Assembly: GCF_001989615.1 (NCBI RefSeq)
Contig: NZ_CP019067.1
Span: forward strand, 1,674,001 to 1,738,000
Reading direction: 5' to 3'
Source of the DNA: Halorientalis sp. IM1011
Lineage (GTDB): Archaea > Halobacteriota > Halobacteria > Halobacteriales > Haloarculaceae
DNA length: 64,000 bases
Shown here piece after piece: positions 57,763 through 64,000 of the stretch. Under the pieces are notes generated by a model. That model did not search any database, was not told the origin of the DNA, and was given only the letters and a program-made list of their open reading frames with translations. The number at the start of each line of letters is the position of its first letter. The first letter of the stretch is position 1. The translations under genes were made by a program, and so were the position numbers.

Positions 57763-57820
57763 GCGACCGCCCCGCACCGCGACCGCCCCGCACCGCGACC
57801 GCACCGCGACCGCCCCGCCC
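57763..57820. repeat. 16-bp GC-rich tandem repeat
   Basis: GCGACCGCCCCGCACC occurs twice exactly, then an 11-base and a 15-base variant. Simple slippage-type repeat. Confidence 0.8.
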
Positions 57821-57955
57821 ACTAATTCGACGTGTCCGCCTGCGTCGGGGCTGACGCTATCCCGTCGGTACGTCCGGCATCGAGAGCATCTGGCAGTAAC
57901 CCGGGTGCCGATCTGGCCGTAGTTTTAACCGCGAGGGCGACCAATTTGGGCGGGC

Positions 57956-58255
57956 ATGAGCGACTCGGCACAAGGCACGACGCCGTCGTTCGGGCAGACA
58001 GTTTACGACGACGAGGGGAACGAACTCGGGCGGATTCGCGGGTTCGACGAGCGCGGCTTCTACGTCACCCTCGACGAGGGAATCGAGGGCTTCTCGGAGG
58101 AACACGTCAAGTCCGGCCAGGAGTTCGGCGAGGCCGAGTTGATGTGGCGCTGCTGGGAGTGTGGCGAGATGGGTGACATCGACGAGGACATCCCGGAGGC
58201 CTGTCCCAACTGCGGCGCGCCCAAAGAGGACATCTATTACTGGACCGAGGACTGA
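57956..58255 (+). CDS. rubredoxin-like zinc-ribbon protein
   Basis: A 99-residue acidic protein. The N-terminal half (TVYDDEGNELGRIRGFDERG) looks like a small beta domain (PRC-barrel-like). The C-terminus is rubredoxin-like: WRCWECGEMG and CPNCGAPKEDIYYW, a four-cysteine metal site. The TATA-like TTTTAA is about 30 bases upstream. Its stop is 9 bases before the next gene, so it may be cotranscribed with the ketopantoate reductase-like gene. Confidence 0.8.
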   Translation: MSDSAQGTTPSFGQTVYDDEGNELGRIRGFDERGFYVTLDEGIEGFSEEHVKSGQEFGEAELMWRCWECGEMGDIDEDIPEACPNCGAPKEDIYYWTED

Positions 58256-58264
58256 CCGTCGAGC

Positions 58265-59152
58265 GTGGAGGTCCTCGTCTTCGGCGCTGGCAGCCTCGGG
58301 TCGCTCGTCGGCGGCCTGCTCGCCCGACAGCACCGCGTGACGCTCGTCGGCCGCGACCCCCACGCCGCGACCGTCGACGCCGACGGGTTAACCGTCGACG
58401 GCGAGATCGAGTGCCACGTCGACCCGGCGGCAACCACCGAGATACCGGCCGACGCCGCGCCCGATCTGGCCATCGTGACGGTCAAGGCCTACGACACGGC
58501 TGCAGCGGCCGACGCGCTTTCCGACTGTGACCCCGAGATCGCCCTCTCGCTCCAGAACGGCCTCGGCAACGAGGCGCTGCTCGCCGAACGACTGGACTGT
58601 CCGGTGCTCGCCGGCACCTGTACCTACGGCGCGATGCTGCCCGACCCGGGTCGGGTCACCTGTACCGGCGTCGGCGAGATCGTGCTGGGACCACGGGAGG
58701 GTGGCGAGTCCGAACCCGCCGACCGGGTGGGGATGGCCTTCGACGAGGCGGGGATCGAGACTACCGTCGCGGCGGACATGCCCCGCCGAGCCTGGGAGAA
58801 ACTGGCGGTCAACGCCGGCATCAACGGCGTGACGGCGCTCGCACGGATCGAGAACGGGGGGGTATTGTCCGAGCCAGCGAGCGAGGTGGCCGAGGCGGCC
58901 GCTCGCGAGACCGCCCGGGCCGCACGCGAGGCGGGCGTCGATCTGACCGACGAGGCGGCCGTGGCGGCGGTTCGCCGGGTGGCCGAGGCGACCGCGAAGA
59001 ACACGTCCTCGATGTCCCAGGACGTGCTGGCCGAGCGTCGAACGGAGGTCGACGCGATCAACGGGACCGTCGCCGAACGGATCGACGCGCCGGTCAATCG
59101 GACGCTCGCGGCGCTGATCCGGGCCTGGGAACGGGACCGCGGCCTTCGATAA
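58265..59152 (+). CDS. 2-dehydropantoate 2-reductase (PanE-like)
   Basis: A 295-residue NADPH-binding protein of the ketopantoate reductase family. The start is GTG, MEVLVFGAGSLGSLVGGLLA (GxGxxG fold). VTVKAYDT, LSLQNGLGNEALLAE and AWEKLAVNAGINGVTALARI, with the conserved lysine and asparagine, follow. It would give pantoate for coenzyme A. Substrate relatives exist, so the exact reaction is likely but unproved. Confidence 0.88.
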   Translation: MEVLVFGAGSLGSLVGGLLARQHRVTLVGRDPHAATVDADGLTVDGEIECHVDPAATTEIPADAAPDLAIVTVKAYDTAAAADALSDCDPEIALSLQNGLGNEALLAERLDCPVLAGTCTYGAMLPDPGRVTCTGVGEIVLGPREGGESEPADRVGMAFDEAGIETTVAADMPRRAWEKLAVNAGINGVTALARIENGGVLSEPASEVAEAAARETARAAREAGVDLTDEAAVAAVRRVAEATAKNTSSMSQDVLAERRTEVDAINGTVAERIDAPVNRTLAALIRAWERDRGLR

Positions 59153-59193
59153 GTTGCAAAGGTTTAGTGGCTCGCCGTTCGGAGCCACTGGTG

Positions 59194-60558
59194 ATGGAAA
59201 TCTTCGGGTCCAGCGGCGTGCGAGGGGTGGCAAACGAGTACCTCAACCCCGAGTTCGTCGGCCACATCGCACAGGCGGCCGGTTCCGTCTGGGGTGTGGA
59301 GACCGTCGCGCTGGCCCGAGACACGCGGACGACCGGCGAGATGCTGGGCAACGCCGCCGCGAGCGGACTGGCCAGCGTCGGGTCGGACGTCCACCGCCTC
59401 GGTGTCATTCCGACGCCGGGCCTGCAGGCCTACTGCGAGCGGGTCAGCGTGCCGGGCGTGATGATCACCGCCTCGCACAACCCGCCCCAGTACAACGGCG
59501 TGAAACTCGTCGGGGCCGACGGGATCGAACTCTCGCGGGGGACCCTCGAACGCGTCGAGGAACGCCTGCTCGCCGGGGACTTCGCCGCGGTGCCGTGGGA
59601 CGAGACGGGCCGCGAGGAACGCATCGACGACGCCCAGGACCGCTACGTCGAGCAACTGCTGGCCGCCGTCGACCGCAACCGCATCGCCGACGCCGGCCTG
59701 ACGGTGGCCCTGGATCCGGGCCACGGCGCGGGGTCGATCACCAGCCCCCGGATCTTCCGGGAACTCGGCTGTGACGTGGTCACCGTCAACGCCCAGCCGG
59801 ACGGCCACTTTCCCGGGCGGGACCCCGAACCCGTCGCGGAGAACCTGGCCGACCTCGGACGGCTGGTCCGGGCGGCCGACGCAGACGTCGGCATCGCCCA
59901 CGACGGCGACGCCGACCGCGCCATCTTCTTCGACGAACACGGGGAGTTTATCGAGGGCGACGCTGCACTGGCGGCGCTCGCGGCCGCGGAACTGGACGCT
60001 GGCGACTCGGCCGTCTCCGCCGTCAACGTCTCCCAGCGGCTGGTCGACGTGGCCGCCGACGCGGGCGCGCACCTGTCGCTGACGGCTATCGGGAGCACGA
60101 ACATCATCACGCGCATCCGTGACCGCCAGGCCGACGGCGAGTCGGTCCCCATCGCGGGCGAGGGCAACGGCGGGATCCTCTTCCCAGAGTACCGGATCAC
60201 CCGCGACGGGGCCTACACGGCCGCGCGCTTCCTCGAACTGCTCACAGACCGGCCCGCCAGTGACGTGATCGCACCCTACGACGACTACCAGCTGCTCCGG
60301 ACCGACGTGCCCTACGAGACCGACGACGAGCGCCGCCGCCTGCTCGACGCCGTCGAGGCCGTCGCCCGGGACGCCGACGCCACCCTCGATACGACCGACG
60401 GCTACCGGCTGGACTACGGCGACAGCTGGGTGCTGGCCCGCCCCAGCGGGACCGAACCGGTCGTCCGGGTCTACGCCGAATCGAGAGACCCCGAGCGAGC
60501 GGCCGACCTCGTCGAACGGATGCACGAAGCGATGGTCGACGCCCGCGACGTGAGTTAA
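59194..60558 (+). CDS. glmM: phosphoglucosamine mutase GlmM-like phosphohexomutase
   Basis: A 454-residue enzyme of the alpha-D-phosphohexomutase family. The phospho-serine is S94 in ITASHNPPQYNG; the metal loop is HDGDADRAIFF; the sugar loop is GEGNGGILF; the phosphate loop is RPSGTEPVVR. In archaea such enzymes act on glucosamine phosphate or other hexose phosphates; specificity is not certain. ATG at 59194 is chosen because TATA-like GGTTTAGTGG lies 29 bases upstream. It is convergent with the next gene. Confidence 0.92.
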   Translation: MEIFGSSGVRGVANEYLNPEFVGHIAQAAGSVWGVETVALARDTRTTGEMLGNAAASGLASVGSDVHRLGVIPTPGLQAYCERVSVPGVMITASHNPPQYNGVKLVGADGIELSRGTLERVEERLLAGDFAAVPWDETGREERIDDAQDRYVEQLLAAVDRNRIADAGLTVALDPGHGAGSITSPRIFRELGCDVVTVNAQPDGHFPGRDPEPVAENLADLGRLVRAADADVGIAHDGDADRAIFFDEHGEFIEGDAALAALAAAELDAGDSAVSAVNVSQRLVDVAADAGAHLSLTAIGSTNIITRIRDRQADGESVPIAGEGNGGILFPEYRITRDGAYTAARFLELLTDRPASDVIAPYDDYQLLRTDVPYETDDERRRLLDAVEAVARDADATLDTTDGYRLDYGDSWVLARPSGTEPVVRVYAESRDPERAADLVERMHEAMVDARDVS

Positions 60559-61691
60559 CCGGGCAGTTCGTCGAGCGTCGCCGCCAGTTCCTCCCGAGCC
60601 GCCCGTGTGGCCTCCAGATCCGCCTGCACCGCGCCCGACTGGAGCCGCTCCCGTTCCTCGTCGTCGAGTTGCTCGCGGGCCTGTGCGCTCGTCCGGAGTC
60701 GGTCGTAGTCCTCACGGTCGGCGAGCGACCGGACGGTCCGGGCCTTCGCCACCACGTCATCGGGAGCGAACCGTCCCGTGACCTGGATCAGCTCCCGGGC
60801 TAAAAAGTGCAGTTCCCCGGCGGTCGGCGGCGGCCAGGAGACGGTCAGGGGGCCGCCGTCGAGTCGCCGGAGGTACGTCTGGCTCGCTCCGATGGCCGTC
60901 TTCAGCGCCGCCCCGTCGTCGACGTAGTGGTCGAGCTTCGAGTTCGAGTAGTCGGCGTACTCTAGCAGGGAGGGGATCGGCTCGGTCCCCGTCGGGTGGG
61001 TCTCGACGTACTCCGTGAGTTTGGCGGGTGGCTGGCGGAACTCGACCAGTGGGAACGCCGCCGTCGCTTCGACGAACTCCAGCACGTCGCGGGCGCTCGC
61101 CTCGCCTTTGAACGCGCGGAAGGCGTCCGTGACGGCGTCGTCGTACGCCTCGATCGGTTCGCGGAGTCGCTCGACCGGCGCGTCGAGGTCGGCCTCGCCC
61201 ATCGCGACGAGTGCTTCGAGGTCTGCGATCCGTTCGTCCAGTTCCCGGACGCGTCGCTCGGCGCGGGTGCGGAGCTTTTCGTACCGACTCCGGGTCGCGT
61301 CCCGCTCTTCGAGCAGCGCGGCGTCGTCGGCGGCCGGCGAGAGGGCCGCCCGGGCCTCGGCGAAGTCCGATTCTGTGAGCCGTCGCTGCTGCATGACGTC
61401 GTCGACCTCCTCGAAACACTCGCGGTGGGGCAGGTCGTCGGCCAACCCGTCGACGAACTTCTCCATCTCCTCTTGAAACTCGATGAAGATCTTGAAGTCG
61501 CCGTCCCCGGTGGCCTCCTCCTCGTAGGTGTCGAACAGTTCCTGCAGCCGGTCGTACTGCTCGGCGACGGCCGTGAGGTCGCCTTCGCCGCGCTCCTCGA
61601 CCCGGGCCTGTGCGTCCTCGGCCGCCCGGTGGCCCGATTCGAGATCCGCGATCAGATCCGCCACGTCGTCCGGTCCGGGGCCGTCACTCAT
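60555..61691 (-). CDS. large coiled-coil protein, unknown function
   Basis: A 378-residue acidic protein. Long helices and heptads occupy about residues 1-180 ([20 protein letters not shown] onward) and 310-375 ([20 protein letters not shown]). The middle ([40 protein letters not shown]) looks globular and conserved. Its start lies 8 bases inside the end of hisI. It resembles haloarchaeal proteins annotated only by domain number. No catalytic motif is seen. Confidence 0.75.
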   Translation of the reverse strand: MSDGPGPDDVADLIADLESGHRAAEDAQARVEERGEGDLTAVAEQYDRLQELFDTYEEEATGDGDFKIFIEFQEEMEKFVDGLADDLPHRECFEEVDDVMQQRRLTESDFAEARAALSPAADDAALLEERDATRSRYEKLRTRAERRVRELDERIADLEALVAMGEADLDAPVERLREPIEAYDDAVTDAFRAFKGEASARDVLEFVEATAAFPLVEFRQPPAKLTEYVETHPTGTEPIPSLLEYADYSNSKLDHYVDDGAALKTAIGASQTYLRRLDGGPLTVSWPPPTAGELHFLARELIQVTGRFAPDDVVAKARTVRSLADREDYDRLRTSAQAREQLDDEERERLQSGAVQADLEATRAAREELAATLDELPG

Positions 61692-62058
61692 CGTATACGT
61701 CGTCGGGGTCGAACACCTGCTCACCGACGACCTCGCCGTCGATGGTGCGGTAGAAACACGACCGGTAGCCGGTGTGGCAGGCGCCGCCCTCCTGCTCGAC
61801 CAGGTACAGGAGCGAGTCGCCGTCGCAGTCGACGCGGATCTCCTCCACAGATTGGGTGTGGCCGCTGCTGGCCCCCTTCTCCCAGAGCTCGTCGCGGCTG
61901 CGCGAGTAGTAGTGGGCCCGCCCGGTCTCGCGGGTCCGCTCGACGGCCTCCTCGGTGACGAACGCGAGCATCAACACCTCTCCCGACTCGGCGTCCTGGG
62001 CGACCGCCGGGAGGAGCTCCTGCTCGTCGAAGGCTAACTCGACGTCGGCGTTGTCCAT
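61684..62058 (-). CDS. hisI: phosphoribosyl-AMP cyclohydrolase HisI
   Basis: HisI opens the purine ring of PR-AMP in histidine synthesis. The 124-residue protein has [40 protein letters not shown], the metal motif [12 protein letters not shown] and the cysteine motif [12 protein letters not shown]. HisE is not fused. It is upstream of the coiled-coil gene, overlapping it by 8 bases. Confidence 0.95.
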   Translation of the reverse strand: MDNADVELAFDEQELLPAVAQDAESGEVLMLAFVTEEAVERTRETGRAHYYSRSRDELWEKGASSGHTQSVEEIRVDCDGDSLLYLVEQEGGACHTGYRSCFYRTIDGEVVGEQVFDPDDVYDE

Positions 62059-62254
62059 ACCACTCCTCCGACCGTCGCCCCGATATGCTTTGTGTCACCG
62101 CCGCCCGCACGCGATATCAACCGTGAATCCGACGCCCGGTCGATTTCAGAACTGATTACAGCGTCGGAAATCGCCGTCTTACTTGCTCTCTGTGTTCTCA
62201 GAAACTGTAATCGGGTGTGAGGATTGAAGCCGCTGTGGGGCCGAGCCTGTTTCG

Positions 62255-62770
62255 ATGGAGCGCCGGAAGTTTCTGCAGCGTGCGGTGACCGGAGCGGCGG
62301 TCGGGACCGTCGGCTGTCTCGGGAGCGGCGGCGAGGTCGTCGTGACGGTCAGTCGGGACGTGTCGGTCGAACCCGGCACGGGCTGGATCCGGGAGATCCC
62401 CGACGTGTCCGACCCCGGGGGTTCGATCTCGTATATCTCCCGATCGAAGGCGCCCTTCGACGTGTACTTTTTCACGAGCAGGAAACAGATGCGGCGGTAC
62501 GACGTCTACACGAGCGGTGAGGTCCCCGAGAAACTGCCGAGTGGCGACCAGGACATCGGCCGCACGGCCACCGAGACCGCAAGCGGGGACTTCAAGGCGA
62601 GTTCGAAAAACGACGGGGGTCGGCAGTCGATCGACGAGAGCGGGCCCTACTACTTCGTCCTCGATCACTCCGACTACCCGGCTGCCGGCGGCGCTCGCCC
62701 GTCCGAGATGCCGGACCGGCGGTCGATCTACCTCGATCTGACCGTCACGAAACAGCGGTTCGGGCTCTAG
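62255..62770 (+). CDS. Tat-exported lipoprotein, unknown function
   Basis: A 171-residue protein. The N-terminus is MERRKFLQRAVTGAAVGTVG, then CLG: a twin-arginine motif (ERRKFLQ) and a lipobox with Cys21, typical of haloarchaeal lipoproteins anchored outside the cell. The mature part is a small beta-rich domain (DVYFFTSRKQMRRYDVYTSG, then GPYYFVLDHSDY). No known family. The upstream 62059-62254 gap has a segment of lower GC but no clear TATA box. It overlaps by 4 bases the stop of the converging peptidase. Confidence 0.8.
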   Translation: MERRKFLQRAVTGAAVGTVGCLGSGGEVVVTVSRDVSVEPGTGWIREIPDVSDPGGSISYISRSKAPFDVYFFTSRKQMRRYDVYTSGEVPEKLPSGDQDIGRTATETASGDFKASSKNDGGRQSIDESGPYYFVLDHSDYPAAGGARPSEMPDRRSIYLDLTVTKQRFGL

Positions 62771-63807
62771 AAGACGCCCAGTCCCTCGATCACCGCGTAC
62801 AGCACGTCACCGTAGGTCAGCCCCAGCAGGAGACCCAGGAACATCGGGACGAGGAAGGGGATGCCGGGCGTGATCCACACCTCGTCGTCGCTCGAAAGCA
62901 CCGTGAGCCCCTCCCGCAACTGCTCGGGCGTGGTCCCGTACGCGCTGCCCTCGATCTCCTCGAAGAACCGCTCCGCGCCCCAGGGGTCGGCGATCCCCTC
63001 TTCGTCAGGTGTGCCCGCCTCGTCGCTATCACGTGACTCCACCACGGACTCGTCGGTCGGCGTCCCCCCGTCGGTCACCGCGATCGCGCCGTCACCGGGC
63101 GGGTTCGTCGCCGCCGGGATGCTCGACGGGTCGCGGTACTCGTCTGGGGCGGCCCGCAGTTCGTCGAGGCTCGCACCCCGCCAGGCGAGGTACATCCGGA
63201 GGGCGTCCAGGTCGAGGCCGCGCCGGGTGAACCCGTCGGGCGTCTGGAGCAGGCGGCCGTACTCCTCGTCGAGTCGGTCGGTCTGGACCGGTCGTCCGAT
63301 GACCATCGCCTTGGCGACGTGGCCCCCCGCTGCGTTGCGCAGGGTCAGCGCCACGGGGTAGAACAGGCCGACGACGACCGTGTTCGAGAGGATCGTCATC
63401 GCGAACACGCCCAGTGTCGGGACGACGACCGGCAGGGCGAAGTCGGGAAACAGGTACGTCGGGAACGTGGGAAAGAGGACCGCGAGCGTGATCAGCGCCT
63501 TGGCGTCGGCCCCGCCGAAGCCGCCGATCCACCAGAAGCCGTAGGCGAGCGGGATCACGAACCCGAGGCTGATCGTCACCCGCAGGAAGTAGGCCCGCTG
63601 GTTCACGTAGCCCACCGTCGTCCCGGTCCAGACCTGCCAGGCCTCGACGGCGAGCGCGAGCACTGCGACCCCGAGCAGGGGGAGCCACGTCCGGTTGGGG
63701 ACGCGGCGGGTCTCGATGTCCCGCCAGGCGGCCCAGCCAAGCGCCGGCACGGCCACCAGGCGCAGCAGGTCCGGGATCGACGCCGTCACGATATCGGTCG
63801 CTACCAC
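62767..63807 (-). CDS. archaeal prepilin/preflagellin peptidase (A24 family, PibD-like)
   Basis: A 346-residue membrane aspartyl protease that cuts class III signal peptides of pilins and archaellins. The two active-site aspartates are in AAWRDIETRRVPN and GGFGGADAKALIT (GxGD-type). Hydrophobic segments lie at both ends. A soluble, acidic region of about 130 residues (190-320) lies before the last helix, longer than in minimal PibD. GTG start at 63807 with TATA-like AAACGCTTTG 28 bases upstream. Confidence 0.88.
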   Translation of the reverse strand: MVATDIVTASIPDLLRLVAVPALGWAAWRDIETRRVPNRTWLPLLGVAVLALAVEAWQVWTGTTVGYVNQRAYFLRVTISLGFVIPLAYGFWWIGGFGGADAKALITLAVLFPTFPTYLFPDFALPVVVPTLGVFAMTILSNTVVVGLFYPVALTLRNAAGGHVAKAMVIGRPVQTDRLDEEYGRLLQTPDGFTRRGLDLDALRMYLAWRGASLDELRAAPDEYRDPSSIPAATNPPGDGAIAVTDGGTPTDESVVESRDSDEAGTPDEEGIADPWGAERFFEEIEGSAYGTTPEQLREGLTVLSSDDEVWITPGIPFLVPMFLGLLLGLTYGDVLYAVIEGLGVF

Positions 63808-63872
63808 ACCCGGCCCCAGCGACGGCTAGGGCAAAGCGTTTGCGCACGACTCGAAACGGAGAAGGGCCGCGT

Positions 63873-64000
63873 TTAGATGACGCGGTTCTGCAGGTAGTCG
63901 AGGTGTTTCGCGTTGTAAACGATGCGGACCTCGTCGGCGTCGGGGCTGCCGATGCAGGTCAGTCGGACGTTCTTGTCTTCGACCTCCTCGTCGGAGAGGA
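63873..64000 (-). CDS. [2Fe-2S] ferredoxin, C-terminal part (runs off the window)
   Basis: The last 42 residues of the halophilic plant-type ferredoxin: [20 protein letters not shown], then [20 protein letters not shown] and a final isoleucine. The cysteine in LTCIGSP is the fourth cluster ligand. The sequence is nearly that of the Halobacterium ferredoxin as remembered. The 5' part is beyond base 64000. It lies 65 bases upstream of the peptidase gene on the same strand. Confidence 0.93.
   Translation of the reverse strand, partial: LSDEEVEDKNVRLTCIGSPDADEVRIVYNAKHLDYLQNRVI

Larger units (their letters stand above)
57634..57955. other. structured gap after polC
   Basis: No gene is seen. It holds two strong hairpins (57635-57704 and 57715-57742) and a GC-rich 16-bp tandem repeat (57763-57820), then the promoter of the next gene (TTTTAA at 57923-57928). 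Confidence 0.7.

Noticed and set aside
57763-57820. CRISPR-like or coding repeat after polC
   Set aside because: The 16-bp units are directly adjacent with no spacers and are GC-simple; best described as slippage repeat.

Overview
The window is chromosomal DNA from a haloarchaeon. The GC content is high, the predicted proteins are strongly acidic, and many starts are leaderless with a TATA box about 25-30 bases upstream. Gene content is haloarchaeal: an Orc1/Cdc6 origin with halophile-type ORB repeats ending in G-strings, the oapABC genes, both subunits of DNA polymerase D, PGF-CTERM and Tat-lipoprotein export signals, and halophilic malate dehydrogenase and ferredoxin. The malate dehydrogenase (304 aa) closely resembles the Haloarcula enzyme as I remember it, so a member of the Haloarculaceae is the best guess.

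Layout. 1-7.2 kb: queE (partial) and queD for archaeosine/7-deazaguanine synthesis, a multi-PAS/GAF histidine kinase, a nuclease-like protein, and membrane and zinc-ribbon proteins of unknown role. 7.3-8.5 kb: a tRNA-Gln gene with a partial duplication of itself upstream and a two-domain HNH nuclease gene, probably a small acquired segment. 8.6-24 kb: metabolism (thiE, a crotonase, a bioYMN biotin uptake operon with an extra membrane gene, two luciferase-like monooxygenases, a P450/SCP2 operon, cold shock protein, a glutaredoxin/BolA pair, a LUD protein) with a 127-bp tandem duplication at 10.6 kb. 24-30.7 kb: purO, an AI-2E-type transporter, a phosphoesterase, a PGF-CTERM surface glycoprotein, aspartate kinase and an acetyltransferase.

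30.7-45 kb is a replication and repair region. It contains the PolD small subunit, signal peptidase, orc1, a 1.3-kb gene-free origin with opposed ORB elements, an AT-rich stretch and a 14-bp iteron array, then oapA-oapB-oapC, malate dehydrogenase, a membrane histidine kinase, a zinc protein and the Hef helicase/nuclease. ORB-like sequences also lie inside coding linkers of polB, orc1 and other genes.

45-64 kb: a thioesterase, a response-regulator/kinase pair, an operon of CBS protein-glyS-polyprenol kinase, the PolD large subunit with two inteins (one placed directly before the catalytic DGD motif) followed by strong hairpins, then a ketopantoate reductase-like gene, glmM, a coiled-coil protein with hisI, a Tat lipoprotein, the archaeal prepilin peptidase and the 3' end of the [2Fe-2S] ferredoxin gene.

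Functions are assigned from motifs read in the translations; no database search was possible. No CRISPR array, insertion sequence or rRNA gene was seen.
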